A stretch of DNA of 64,000 nucleotides from Microcella alkalica (GTDB taxonomy: Bacteria; Actinomycetota; Actinomycetes; Actinomycetales; Microbacteriaceae): NCBI RefSeq assembly GCF_014137945.1, contig NZ_JACGWX010000001.1, positions 620,001 through 684,000 on the forward strand, written 5' to 3'. The notes under the pieces are model-generated. The model was not told where the DNA came from, did not search any database, and worked only from the letters and a program-made list of their open reading frames with translations. Positions 32,390-41,837 of the stretch are shown in pieces. Made by a program: the position numbers and the translations under genes. Within the stretch, counting starts at the first letter, position 1. The number at the start of each line of letters is the position of its first letter.

Positions 32390-33402
32390 GCGACGACATC
32401 CTGCGCGCCACGCCCGAGAGCGAATCCGAGCTCGCCTTCGAGGGCGCCCTGCGCCCGCAGAGCCTCGACGAGTTCGTCGGGCAGCAGAAGGTGCGTCGGC
32501 AGCTGCAGCTGCTGCTCGAGGCCGCGACCCTGCAGAACCGGGCGCCCGACCACATCCTGCTCGCCGGCCCTCCCGGGCTCGGCAAGACGACGCTCGCGAT
32601 GATCGTCGCGCACGAGGGCCAGCGCCCGCTTCGCATGACGAGCGGCCCTGCCATCCAGCACGCGGGCGATCTCGCCGCGGTGCTGTCGTCGCTGGTCCCC
32701 GGCGAGGTGCTGTTCATCGACGAGATCCACCGCATGGCCCGCTCGGCGGAGGAGATGCTCTATCTCGCGATGGAGGACTACCGCGTCGATATCATGGTCG
32801 GCAAGGGCGCAGGCGCCACGAGCATCCCGCTCGAGCTCGCCCCGTTCACGCTCGTGGGCGCGACGACCCGCTCGGGCCTGCTTCCCAACCCGCTGCGCGA
32901 CCGCTTCGGCTTCACCGCCCACCTCGAGTTCTACGAGCCCGCCGAGCTGCACCTCGTGCTGGAGCGCGCGGCCGTCCTCATCCGCCTCGATATCGACACG
33001 GATGCCCTGCGCGAGATCTCCGGGCGCAGCCGAGGCACCCCGCGCATCGCCAACCGGCTCCTGCGTCGCGTGCGCGACTTCGCCCTCGTCCACGGCGGAC
33101 GGGCGGACACGACCGCCGTGCGCGCTGCCCTCGACCTCTACGACGTCGACGAGCAGGGTCTCGACCGCCTCGACCGCGCCGTCCTCCAGGCGATCGTCGA
33201 GCGCTTCGACGGGGGACCCGTCGGGCTCTCGACGCTCGCCGTCTCCGTGGGAGAGGAGGCCGAGACGATCGAGGCCGTCGTCGAGCCGTTCCTCGTCAGG
33301 ACGGGGCTCATCGCGCGTACTCCGCGGGGGCGCGTCGCCACGGCTGAGGCCTGGCGGCACCTCGGGCGCCAGCCCCGGTCGGCCCCCGCGGATGACCTAT
33401 AG
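32386..33402 (+). CDS. ruvB: Holliday junction branch-migration helicase RuvB
   Basis: 338 residues. AAA+ motor: [14 protein letters not shown], Walker [15 protein letters not shown], Walker [21 protein letters not shown], sensor 1 [20 protein letters not shown] with the arginine finger, and a winged-helix C-terminal domain ([20 protein letters not shown]). The final residues pass a TATAGT element that probably belongs to the yajC promoter. Confidence 0.96.
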   Translation: MSDDILRATPESESELAFEGALRPQSLDEFVGQQKVRRQLQLLLEAATLQNRAPDHILLAGPPGLGKTTLAMIVAHEGQRPLRMTSGPAIQHAGDLAAVLSSLVPGEVLFIDEIHRMARSAEEMLYLAMEDYRVDIMVGKGAGATSIPLELAPFTLVGATTRSGLLPNPLRDRFGFTAHLEFYEPAELHLVLERAAVLIRLDIDTDALREISGRSRGTPRIANRLLRRVRDFALVHGGRADTTAVRAALDLYDVDEQGLDRLDRAVLQAIVERFDGGPVGLSTLAVSVGEEAETIEAVVEPFLVRTGLIARTPRGRVATAEAWRHLGRQPRSAPADDL

Positions 33403-33490
33403 TTGTGCGAGGCTGCGCGGGAGCATCCTCTCGCCGCCGCATCTCTGACTCCGCGCTCGCGGCAGACGTCCCCGAAAGGCTCGACACCCC

Positions 33491-33847
33491 ATGGACCCGT
33501 TGACTCTCGTCATGCTGGCCGTTCTGGCCATGCTCATCTTCTTCATGTGGCGCAACTCGAAGAAGCGCAAGGAAGACCTCGCGAAGCTCCAGGAGTCGAT
33601 GGTGCCGGGCGCGGAGGTCATGACGAACTTCGGGCTCTTCGGCACCCTCGTGTCGATCGACGAGGAGAACAACATCGCCGTCATCGAGACGAGCCCGGGC
33701 AACACCGTCAAGGTGCACCGCCAGACGCTCGCACGAGTCGTCGACGAGACCGAGGAGTCGACCGACGACGAGGTCGAGGCCGAGCAGGGGGTCGTCGCCG
33801 ACGCCGACAGCACGCCAGACGCGCCCGGCACCGCGAAGAACGACTGA
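33491..33847 (+). CDS. yajC: preprotein translocase accessory subunit YajC
   Basis: 118 residues. One N-terminal membrane helix (TLVMLAVLAMLIFFMWRNSK) followed by the small YajC cytoplasmic domain (EDLAKLQESMVPGAEVMTNF, GLFGTLVSIDEENNIAVIE) and a disordered acidic tail. Works with SecDF in protein export. Ribosome site GAAAGG; a TATAGT element at 33398 is the likely promoter of yajC-secD-secF. Confidence 0.93.
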   Translation: MDPLTLVMLAVLAMLIFFMWRNSKKRKEDLAKLQESMVPGAEVMTNFGLFGTLVSIDEENNIAVIETSPGNTVKVHRQTLARVVDETEESTDDEVEAEQGVVADADSTPDAPGTAKND

Positions 33848-33924
33848 CCCGAACTCCCGCGTCGCATGCGCACCGCCCCATCGGGCGGTTGCGAGCGTGC
33901 GGCCAGCAGAAATGAGTACTTGAG

Positions 33925-35652
33925 GTGGCACGAAGCACACCCGAGCGCAAAGCGCTGCGCTCCCTCGCCTGGCTGCTCGTCATCATCGTCGCCCTCATCG
34001 GCGGCAATGCGGCGAGCGTGCTGTGGGACGAGGGCTCCTGGACCCCGCGACTGGCCCTCGACCTCGAAGGAGGCACGCAGCTCACCCTGACGCCCCAGCT
34101 CTCCTCGGGCCAGAGCGTGTCGCAGGAGCAGCTCGACCAGGCGGTCGGCATCATCCGCCAGCGCGTCGATGCCGCGGGCGTCAGCGAGTCGGAGATCAAC
34201 ACCCAGGGCGGCCAGAACATCGTCGTGTCGATCCCCGGCACGCCCGACGAGGCGACTCTCGAGCGCATCCGTTCCTCGGCGAAACTCGAGTTCCGTGCCG
34301 TCCTCACGGCCGATCTCGCGTCCTCGAGCACGATCGGCGAAGAGGGCGCGGAGGTCGACCCGAGCGCCAGCCCCAGCCCGAGCGCTCCCTCGGACGAGCC
34401 GAGCGCCGCCCCGAGTCCGTCCGCCTCGCCGACCGACGCGAGCGACCCCAACTGGATCACTCCCGACGTGCAGGAGGCGTTCGACGAGTTCGACTGCGCG
34501 ACGGTCTCCGACAGCGGCGCGAACGTCGCGCCGGAGGACGAGCCCCTCATCACGTGCGAGGCCGACTCCTCCCTGAAGTACATCCTCGGGCCGGTCGAGG
34601 TCACCGGTGCCCGAATCTCGGACGCGACCTCCGGGCTGATCCAGTCGGCGACGGGCGTGAGCACGAACGAGTGGGGTGTCTTCCTCGAGTTCGACGGCGA
34701 GGGCACCGCGCAGTTCCGCGAGGTCACGGAGCGGCTCGTCTCGCTGCAGGGAGTCCGCAACCAGTTCGCGATCGTCCTCGACGGTCAGGTCATCAGCGCC
34801 CCGCGCACCATCAGCGCGATCACCGACGGCCAGCCGCAGATCTCCGGCAACTTCACGCAGGAGAGCGCGGCGACGCTCGCCGATCAGTTGAAGTTCGGCG
34901 CCCTGCCGATCGGTTTCGAGCTGCAGTCGCAGGACCAGATCAGCGCAACTCTCGGCGTCTCGCAGCTGCAGAGCGGCATCATCGCCGGCCTCATCGGCCT
35001 CGTGCTCGTCGTTCTGTATTCGTTGCTGCAGTACCGCGCGCTCGGCGGCGTTGTCATCGCATCGCTCATCATCGCGGGCATCGTCACCTATCTGCTCATC
35101 ACCTACCTCTCCAACCAGCAGGGCTACCGGCTCTCGCTCGCCGGTGTCGCGGGCCTCATCATCGCGGTCGGTGTGATCGCCGACTCGTTCATCGTGTACT
35201 TCGAGCGCGTTCGCGATGAGCTCCGAGACGGCCGCAGCGTGACGGGCGCGGTCGAGGCGGGCTGGCGGCGAGCGTTCCGCACGATCGTGATCTCCGACGT
35301 CATCAACGTCATCGCGGCGGTCGTGCTCTTCGTGCTCGCGATCGGCAACGTGCGCGGCTTCGCGTTCACGCTCGGTCTCACGACGGTCGTCGACCTCCTG
35401 GTCGTCGCGCTGTTCACGCACCCGATGATGCAGTTGCTCGGTCGCACGTCGTTCTTCTCCGGCGGGCACCGCCTCAGCGGACTCGACCCGAAGGCGCTCG
35501 GCGCGGTCTACCGCGGTCGCGCGCAGTTCCGCCCCTCGGCGGCGGTGACGGCGAGCAAGCGCGCCTCATCGAGTCGCGAGGCCCAGCGCCGCCAGACCAT
35601 CGCCGAGCGAAAGGCCGCCGAGCAGAGCGGCGAGGGGAAGGACGCCCGATGA
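33925..35652 (+). CDS. secD: protein translocase subunit SecD
   Basis: 575 residues. RND-type membrane protein using the proton gradient to aid late export. N-terminal helix, a large extracytoplasmic domain starting PRLALDLEGGTQLTLTP, and five C-terminal helices (GIIAGLIGLVLVVLYSLLQY, RLSLAGVAGLIIAVGVIADS, FIVYFERVRDELRDGRS). A Ser/Pro/Ala/Asp low-complexity insert (about 146-175) interrupts the first extracytoplasmic subdomain and is not part of the core fold. GTG start, preceded by TTGAG. The stop overlaps secF as ATGA. Confidence 0.95.
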   Translation: MARSTPERKALRSLAWLLVIIVALIGGNAASVLWDEGSWTPRLALDLEGGTQLTLTPQLSSGQSVSQEQLDQAVGIIRQRVDAAGVSESEINTQGGQNIVVSIPGTPDEATLERIRSSAKLEFRAVLTADLASSSTIGEEGAEVDPSASPSPSAPSDEPSAAPSPSASPTDASDPNWITPDVQEAFDEFDCATVSDSGANVAPEDEPLITCEADSSLKYILGPVEVTGARISDATSGLIQSATGVSTNEWGVFLEFDGEGTAQFREVTERLVSLQGVRNQFAIVLDGQVISAPRTISAITDGQPQISGNFTQESAATLADQLKFGALPIGFELQSQDQISATLGVSQLQSGIIAGLIGLVLVVLYSLLQYRALGGVVIASLIIAGIVTYLLITYLSNQQGYRLSLAGVAGLIIAVGVIADSFIVYFERVRDELRDGRSVTGAVEAGWRRAFRTIVISDVINVIAAVVLFVLAIGNVRGFAFTLGLTTVVDLLVVALFTHPMMQLLGRTSFFSGGHRLSGLDPKALGAVYRGRAQFRPSAAVTASKRASSSREAQRRQTIAERKAAEQSGEGKDAR

Positions 35653-36659
35653 GCAACTTCACTGCGTTCGGCAACGATCTCTACACGGGCGCCCGCTCGT
35701 TCGACTTCGTAGGCCGCCGACGCACCTGGTACATCATCGCGGCCGTCGCCGTGATCATCGCGATCGGCCTCACGGCCCTGCGCGGCGGGTTCGTCTTCGG
35801 GATCGAGTTCCGCGGCGGCTCCGAGTTCCGGGTATCGCAGGTCGCGGAGGCGTCGGAGGACACCGCGGCGACGACCGAGACCGCCTCGGCGGCGGTCGGC
35901 GAGGTGGTGGCGGGCTCGAACCCCCGCGTGTCCGTCGTCGGCGGCGACTCTGTTCGCGTGCAGACCGAGCAGCTCACGCCCGAGGAGACGAACGACGTCG
36001 CCGAGCAGCTCGCTGAGGCCTTCGACGTCGAACCCGCGCAGATCAGCACGAGCTTCATCGGTGCCACCTGGGGCGGGGACATCACGCGCCAGGCGATCGT
36101 CGCGCTCGTTGTCTTCCTCGTGCTCGCGAGCCTTGTCATGGCGCTGTACTTCCGCACCTGGAAGATGGCTGTCGCGGCGATGGTGGCCCTCGTGCACGAC
36201 CTCGTGATCACGGCGGGCATCTACGGCATCTTCGGCTTCGAGATCACGCCGGCGGCCGTCATCGGCTTCCTCACGATCCTCGGGTACTCGCTCTACGACA
36301 CCGTCGTCGTCTTCGACAAGGTGCGTGAGAACACGGGGGAGGACGGTTTGGAGTCACGGCGCACCTTCGCCCAGTCGGTCAACCTCGCGGTCAACCAGAC
36401 ACTCGTGCGCTCGATCAACACCTCGATCGTCGCGACCCTCCCCGTGGCGTCGATCCTCCTCATCGGCGCGCTGCTCCTCGGTGCTGGCACCCTCTTCGAC
36501 ATCGCGCTCGCGCTCTTCGTGGGAACGATCGTCGGCACCTACTCCTCGATCTTCCTCGCCGCTCCGCTCTACGTGCACCTGCGGGAGAACGAGCCGGAGG
36601 TCAAGAAGCAGGGCGGCCGCGAGAAGCGCGTCGTGCCGGAGTCCGGCGCCGTCCGCTGA
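35649..36659 (+). CDS. secF: protein translocase subunit SecF
   Basis: 336 residues. Partner of SecD. N-terminal GARSFDFVGRRRTWYIIAAV, the FVFGIEFRGGSEF extracytoplasmic strand, then the export helices (VHDLVITAGIYGIFGFEITP, AAVIGFLTILGYSLYDTVVV, FDKVRENT, RSINTSIVATLPVASILLIG). All six membrane segments are expected. Overlaps secD by 4 bp. Confidence 0.95.
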   Translation: MSNFTAFGNDLYTGARSFDFVGRRRTWYIIAAVAVIIAIGLTALRGGFVFGIEFRGGSEFRVSQVAEASEDTAATTETASAAVGEVVAGSNPRVSVVGGDSVRVQTEQLTPEETNDVAEQLAEAFDVEPAQISTSFIGATWGGDITRQAIVALVVFLVLASLVMALYFRTWKMAVAAMVALVHDLVITAGIYGIFGFEITPAAVIGFLTILGYSLYDTVVVFDKVRENTGEDGLESRRTFAQSVNLAVNQTLVRSINTSIVATLPVASILLIGALLLGAGTLFDIALALFVGTIVGTYSSIFLAAPLYVHLRENEPEVKKQGGREKRVVPESGAVR

Positions 36660-36696
36660 GCCGCGCCCGCGTAGAATCGGCACGGGGAGGCCGCCG

Positions 36697-38946
36697 ATGA
36701 CGGACACGACGCAGAACACCGCGACGCTCCGCGCACTCCTCCCCCGGATCTTCTCCCGCGCGCAGCCCGTCGGCGGGTTCGAAGGGCTCGTCAAGACGGT
36801 CAGAGCCCAGCATCCGAAAGCCGACATCGCGCTGCTCGAGCGCGCGTACCAGAAGGCCGAGCAGGCGCACCGCGGGCAGACTCGCAAGAGCGGCGAGCCC
36901 TACATCACTCATCCCGTCGCGGTCACGCAGATCCTTGCCGACCTCGGCATCGGAGTGAAGACGCTCGCCGCGTCTCTGCTTCACGACACGGTGGAGGACA
37001 CCCCCTACACGCTCGATCAGCTGCGCGCCGATTTCGGCGATGAGATCGCGATGCTCGTCGACGGCGTGACCAAGCTCGACAAGGTCAAGTACGGCGACAG
37101 CGCGCAGGCCGAGACGGTGCGCAAGATGATCGTCGCGATGTCCAAAGACATCCGAGTGCTCATCATCAAGCTCGCCGACCGGCTGCACAATGCGCGCACC
37201 TGGGGCTTCGTGGAGAGCGACTCCGCTCGCCGGAAGGCGCAGGAGACCCTCGAGATCTACGCGCCGCTCGCGCACCGGCTCGGCATCTCGACGATCAAGT
37301 GGGAGCTGGAGGACCTCTCGTTCGCCGTGCTCCACCCGAAGATCTACGTAGAGATCGAGAGCCTGGTCAAGAATCGCACTCCCGAGCGCGAGGCGTTCGT
37401 GCAGCAGGTGATCGACGCCATCACGAGCGACCTGCGGCAGTCGAAGATCAAGTCGCAGATCATCGGGCGGCCGAAGCAGTACTACTCGATCTACCAGAAG
37501 ATGGTGAACCGGGGGCGCGACTTCGAGGAGATCTACGACCTCACCGGAATCCGGATCCTGGTCAACTCCATCCGCGACTGCTACGCCGTCCTCGGTGCCG
37601 TGCACGCACGGTGGAACCCCATGCCCGGACGGTTCAAGGACTACATCGCGACGCCGAAGTTCAATCTCTACCAGTCGCTGCACACGACTGTCTTCGGCCC
37701 GGGCGGGCGCCCGGTCGAGATCCAGATCCGCACGCATGAGATGCACCAGCGCGCCGAGTTCGGCGTCGCCGCGCACTGGAAGTACAAGGAGCGCATGAAC
37801 TCCGGCCGCGGCGCGGTCGAGCAGGGGCGCAGCGACACCGACATGGCGTGGCTCGCGCACATCTCCGACTGGCAGGCGGAGACGAGCGATCCCGGCGAGT
37901 TCCTTGACAACCTCCGTTACGAGATCGGCGCGAAGGAGGTCTACGTCTTCACGCCCCAGGGCAAGGTCATCGGCCTCCCTGCCGGCGCGACGCCCGTCGA
38001 CTTCGCCTACGCCGTGCACACCGAGATCGGCCACCGCACGATGGGCGCGAAGGTGAACGGCCGTCTCGTGCCGCTCGAGAGCGTACTGAGCTCGGGCGAC
38101 TCCGTCGAGGTGTTCACCTCCAAGAACCCCGACGCGGGGCCGAGCCAGGACTGGCTCAACTTCGTCACGAGCACGCGCGCGCGCTCGAAGATCCGGCAGT
38201 GGTTCACGAAGGAGCGCCGCGACGAGGCGATCGAGCAGGGCCGAGACGCCATCGCGCGGGCGATGCGCAAGCAGAACCTGCCGCTGCAGCGGCTCATGAC
38301 GCAGGATTCCGTCGCCGAGGTCGCATCCCAGCTCCGATACGAGACGGTCGACGCGCTGTACGCCGCGGTCGGCGAGGGGCACGTCTCGACGCAATCGGTG
38401 CTCGAGAAGATCGTCGCGGGCCTCCACGTCGACGCGGAGAGCGACGACGAGCCGTTCGTCGTCCCAACCCGAGGTCGCACGCCCGTGCGCACGAGCGACT
38501 CGGGCGTCCTCGTCCGCGGCGCCCCTGACATCCTCGTCAAGCTCGCCAAGTGCTGCACGCCCGTTCCCGGCGACGAGATAGTGGGCTTCGTCACGCGTGG
38601 AACGGGAGTGAGCGTGCACCGCGGCGACTGCACCAACGTGCGGTCGCTGCTCGCCGAGCCCGATCGCATGATCGACGTCGAGTGGGCGCCGACCTCCAAG
38701 AGCCTCTTCCTCGTCCAGATCCAGGTCGAGGCCCTCGACCGCAGTGGTCTGCTGTCCGACGTCACTCGCGTGCTCTCCGAGCATCACGTGAACATCCTGT
38801 CGGCGAGCGTCAACACCTCCCGCGACCGGCTCGCCCTCAGCCGCTTCGTGTTCGAGATGGGCGACGTCACGCATCTCGATCGTGTGCTCAACGCCGTCAG
38901 ACGCATCGACGCCGTGTACGACGTGTACCGCGTCAGTAACGGCTGA
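36697..38946 (+). CDS. rel: bifunctional (p)ppGpp synthetase/hydrolase Rel
   Basis: 749 residues from the ATG at 36697 (GGGGAGG 6 bases upstream; TAGAAT at 36672 as -10). Order: HD hydrolase domain with HDTVED at 96-101 and KLADRLHNARTW; synthetase domain with YDLTGIRILVNSIRDCYAVLG and PGRFKDYIATPKFNLYQSLH; TGS (VYVFTPQGKVIGLPAGATPVD); a zinc-finger-type segment LAKCCTPVPGDEIVGFVTRG; C-terminal ACT domain (VQIQVEALDRSGLLSDVTRV). Both activities look intact, so one enzyme makes and removes the stringent-response alarmone. Confidence 0.95.
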   Translation: MTDTTQNTATLRALLPRIFSRAQPVGGFEGLVKTVRAQHPKADIALLERAYQKAEQAHRGQTRKSGEPYITHPVAVTQILADLGIGVKTLAASLLHDTVEDTPYTLDQLRADFGDEIAMLVDGVTKLDKVKYGDSAQAETVRKMIVAMSKDIRVLIIKLADRLHNARTWGFVESDSARRKAQETLEIYAPLAHRLGISTIKWELEDLSFAVLHPKIYVEIESLVKNRTPEREAFVQQVIDAITSDLRQSKIKSQIIGRPKQYYSIYQKMVNRGRDFEEIYDLTGIRILVNSIRDCYAVLGAVHARWNPMPGRFKDYIATPKFNLYQSLHTTVFGPGGRPVEIQIRTHEMHQRAEFGVAAHWKYKERMNSGRGAVEQGRSDTDMAWLAHISDWQAETSDPGEFLDNLRYEIGAKEVYVFTPQGKVIGLPAGATPVDFAYAVHTEIGHRTMGAKVNGRLVPLESVLSSGDSVEVFTSKNPDAGPSQDWLNFVTSTRARSKIRQWFTKERRDEAIEQGRDAIARAMRKQNLPLQRLMTQDSVAEVASQLRYETVDALYAAVGEGHVSTQSVLEKIVAGLHVDAESDDEPFVVPTRGRTPVRTSDSGVLVRGAPDILVKLAKCCTPVPGDEIVGFVTRGTGVSVHRGDCTNVRSLLAEPDRMIDVEWAPTSKSLFLVQIQVEALDRSGLLSDVTRVLSEHHVNILSASVNTSRDRLALSRFVFEMGDVTHLDRVLNAVRRIDAVYDVYRVSNG

Positions 38947-39529
38947 CCGGGTCGGCGGAGGCGCTTCCTGGATCGAGCGCCTCCCGCGCGGCGCGGAGCC
39001 GCTGCCGCGCACGCCGTCGCCCCGCCGAGGCGGGTCGACGATCGAGAGCGGTCGAGACGACATCGTCGGTCATCCCCCCGACGGTGATGCCGGAGGCGAG
39101 CAGCGCGACGATGTCGGAGCGCTCGTCGAGCCGGGCGAGATCGATGAGAGTGCGTTCCGGGCTCGTGATCGACAGGCCCGCGATGAGCTGGATCTCGTCC
39201 GGCTCGATCGAGACCTCCCGCACGCTCAGGGATCGACGCAGCTCCGAGCCGATGCGGGCCCGGAGCGGGACGCAGAGCCGGAGGGCTCCGCACTCATGCG
39301 TCCACCCCCACACCCATGCTGCGCTGCGCCCCTCGAGGATCGTGCGAGCGGGGACGCGACACGCGAGGCTCGCCGCTCGTGCGGCTGGCGTGTCGGGGGA
39401 GTCGGTGACGAGGAACGCGTCACCGAGGGCCCCGAGCTCGCCGTCGAGCTGAGCTGCGCGCAGCTCGACGGAGGGCAGGTGGCGGTCATCGAGGACGAGA
39501 GGGAGGCGAGGAGTCATGCCGGGGAGCAT
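38933..39529 (-). CDS. hypothetical protein with AbiEi-antitoxin-like features
   Basis: 198 residues. The pattern GRSAAWVWGW near the middle, a beta-rich core, and SITSPERTLIDLARLDERSD followed by an Arg-rich C-terminal helix resemble the C-terminal domain of AbiEi-type proteins, widespread in actinobacteria without a partner toxin. No AbiEii-like nucleotidyltransferase lies next to it, so an antitoxin role is doubtful. A second possible start is the ATG at 39517. Overlaps the convergent rel gene by 14 bp. Confidence 0.6.
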   Translation of the reverse strand: MLPGMTPRLPLVLDDRHLPSVELRAAQLDGELGALGDAFLVTDSPDTPAARAASLACRVPARTILEGRSAAWVWGWTHECGALRLCVPLRARIGSELRRSLSVREVSIEPDEIQLIAGLSITSPERTLIDLARLDERSDIVALLASGITVGGMTDDVVSTALDRRPASAGRRRARQRLRAAREALDPGSASADPVSRY

Positions 39530-39607
39530 GCGCCGCTCTCGCCCTCGGCGAGCCTCGCAGCCGGAGACCGGTGGAGAACGCCGCGAACCGCTCAGCCTGG
39601 GGACAAC

Positions 39608-40843
39608 TCAGCGGTCGACGGCGGCGAGCCACGCCTTGCGCGCCTGAAGCGACTCCTCGAGCTCGGCGACCCGACCGGCATCCTTGCCGCTGCGCGCCTC
39701 AGCGAGCTCCGACTCGAGCGCGGCGATCGCGTCGTGCAGCTGGGCCGCGAGGCCCTGCGAGCGCGCCTTCTTCTCGGGGTCGTTCTTGTGCCAGTGCTCC
39801 TCCTCGAGCGCCTTGACAGCCTGCTCGATGCGGCGGAGGCGGTCCTCGACGACCTTGACCTGATCGCGCGGCACCTTGCCGATCGCATCCCACCGGCGCT
39901 GGATGTTCGTGAGCGTGTTGCGCGCGATGACCCGATCGGTCGCCTTCAGGAGCGGCTCCGCCTCGGTGAGAAGGGCGAGCTTGGCCTCGAGGTTCCCGGC
40001 GAACTCCTCGTTCTCCCGGGCGTCGACCTCGGCCTTCGCGGCGTAGAGGACATCGCCTGCGGCCTTGAACGACGCCCAGAGCGCATCGTCGACCTTCTTT
40101 CCGGCGCGGCCGGCGAGCTTCCACTCATCGAGAAGGCGCCGGTAGGCGGGGATGCCCGCCGTGCCCTGGCCCGCGAGCGCCTCCGCCTGCGCGACGAGCT
40201 GCTGCTTGCGGGTCTTCGCCTCCTTGTGCTCGGCGTCGAGACCGGCGAAGAACGCCCGTCGGTGGCTCTCGACCGTGCTCCGTGCCGTGCGGAAGCGCTT
40301 CCAGAGCTCGTCCGCCTCCTTCTTCGGCAGCCGAGGGCCGTTCTGCTGGTGGTCCTTCCACTGCGCGAACAGGTCGTCGAGCGTGGCGGACACCTGCTTC
40401 CACTGCAGCGTCGACGGGTCCTTCGCGGCGATGGCCTCGGCCGCGGTGACGATCGCGGTGCGCTGCTCGACGGCTGCGGCCACGGCCGCGCGCTGCTCGG
40501 CCTGCTGCTCCTCCGTGAGCTTCTCGACGGCGCCGCTGAGGGCGGCCAGTCTCGTGCGGAGAGCCTCGAGGTCGCCGACGGCGGCCGCATCCTCGAGGGT
40601 CTGGCTGAGGTGAGTGACGGTCTTGGCGACATCGGCAGCCGGTGCGCCGCCCTTCGCGCGCTGCTCGACGAGCCGGACCTGGCCCTCGAGCTCGGAGAAC
40701 TTGCGCGTGAAGTAGGCCAGAGCCTCCTCTGCCGACCCGTCGGGATACTGACCCACGGCGCGCTCGACGCCCCGATCGGTCACGAACACGGTGCCGGTCT
40801 CATCGACCCGACCCCACACGGTCGTCTGCTCATTCACTGCCAC
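39608..40843 (-). CDS. DUF349 domain-containing protein
   Basis: 411 residues, GTG start with GAGGATG upstream. A short N-terminal beta segment (TVWGRVDETGTVFVTDRGVE) is followed by long charged helices in repeated DUF349 units (LDDLFAQWKDHQQNGPRLPK, LDEWKLAGRAGKKVDDALWA, NIQRRWDAIGKVPRDQVKVV). No enzymatic motif; function unknown. The family is conserved in actinobacteria close to rel, as here. Cytoplasmic, probably an elongated helical bundle. Confidence 0.85.
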   Translation of the reverse strand: MAVNEQTTVWGRVDETGTVFVTDRGVERAVGQYPDGSAEEALAYFTRKFSELEGQVRLVEQRAKGGAPAADVAKTVTHLSQTLEDAAAVGDLEALRTRLAALSGAVEKLTEEQQAEQRAAVAAAVEQRTAIVTAAEAIAAKDPSTLQWKQVSATLDDLFAQWKDHQQNGPRLPKKEADELWKRFRTARSTVESHRRAFFAGLDAEHKEAKTRKQQLVAQAEALAGQGTAGIPAYRRLLDEWKLAGRAGKKVDDALWASFKAAGDVLYAAKAEVDARENEEFAGNLEAKLALLTEAEPLLKATDRVIARNTLTNIQRRWDAIGKVPRDQVKVVEDRLRRIEQAVKALEEEHWHKNDPEKKARSQGLAAQLHDAIAALESELAEARSGKDAGRVAELEESLQARKAWLAAVDR

Positions 40844-40954
40844 GGTGCATCATCCTCATCGACTGCGTCCGACGGCCTCGGAGGTCGGACGGCTGTTCAG
40901 CATATTGCACCGGGCCGACCGGCCATCAGGCGGGCCGACGCGGGCCCGTGATCC

Positions 40955-41740
40955 TTACTCGATCGTGATCGAGGTGATCGTCGCGGGGGTCGCGGGGGGG
41001 CCATCCGCCGCCCCGCCTTCGACGCCGCCCGAGACGACGCCCTCCACGAGAGCGTCGAGGCCGCCGATGATCTCGCCGAGCACGGTGTAGCCGCCGGCCG
41101 CGTCCGAGGGAATCGTCGACTCTTCGTACACGATGAAGAACTGGCTGCCCATGCTCGAGCCGTCGCCGCCCTGGCGCGCCATCGCGAGCGTGCCCGCCGG
41201 GTAGACGTCGTCGGCCGGCGCGTTCTCGATCGGTCCGTAGCGGTAGTCGGGCCCGCCCGTGCCGTCGCCGGCGGGGTCGCCGCACTGGAGCACGAAGATC
41301 CCGTCGGTCGTGAGCCTGTGGCAGGTCAGGCCGTCGTAGAAGCCGTCCTGCGTGAGCTGCACGAACGAGGCGACCGCCTGCGGCGCCGCCATGCCGTCGA
41401 GCGTGAGCTCGAGCGGGATGCTCTCGTTGATGGTCATCGTGCCCGACCACTCGCGGAACTCGCTCACCTCGGTCGACGGCGGCTGCGCGCCCTCCGTGTC
41501 GGCGCTCGCGCTGGGGGAGGGTGACGCGCTCGCGACGGGCTCGGGAGCACCGGGCCCGGCCGAGAAGTACGCGATCTGGGCGATCGTGGCGACCGCCGCG
41601 ACCACCACGAGGGCGATGACGGCGCCGACGTTGTCGCGCACGCGCCGAGCGGTCCGGGATTCGTGCAGGGTCTGCCGCGCCTGGTACCGGCGCAGGCGCT
41701 CGCGCGCCTCGCGCTCGCTCGTCGACGAACTGCGTGCCAC
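40955..41740 (-). CDS. cyclophilin-type peptidyl-prolyl isomerase, membrane-anchored
   Basis: 261 residues from the GTG at 41740 (GGAGG five bases upstream). A basic cytoplasmic N-terminus, one membrane segment (NVGAVIALVVVAAVATIAQI), a Ser/Pro/Ala linker, and an extracytoplasmic cyclophilin domain (FYDGLTCHRLTTDGIFVLQC, GDPAGDGTGGPDYRYG, TLAMARQGGDGSSMGSQFFI). Probably helps folding of exported proteins. Some catalytic positions differ from CypA (for example LTTDGIFVLQCGD for the FMxQGGD region), as is common in actinobacterial PpiA/PpiB relatives. Confidence 0.88.
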   Translation of the reverse strand: MARSSSTSEREARERLRRYQARQTLHESRTARRVRDNVGAVIALVVVAAVATIAQIAYFSAGPGAPEPVASASPSPSASADTEGAQPPSTEVSEFREWSGTMTINESIPLELTLDGMAAPQAVASFVQLTQDGFYDGLTCHRLTTDGIFVLQCGDPAGDGTGGPDYRYGPIENAPADDVYPAGTLAMARQGGDGSSMGSQFFIVYEESTIPSDAAGGYTVLGEIIGGLDALVEGVVSGGVEGGAADGPPATPATITSITIE

Positions 41741-41837
41741 GCGGGCCTCCTCGAGGTCGATTTCCGTGGGGAACTCTAGTCGAGCGCGACCCGCTCCCCG
41801 GAGGCCGTCGTCGGTGGGCGGCGCTAGTCTCCTTCGC

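Noticed and set aside
33397-39063. Long minus-strand open frames opposite secD/secF and rel
   Set aside because: They mirror conserved genes, have low-complexity Asp/Arg/Gly composition and no ribosome sites; they are shadows of GC-rich coding DNA.
41318-41524. Small plus-strand frame inside the cyclophilin gene
   Set aside because: Antisense to a well-supported domain, with no ribosome site and no recognisable motif.
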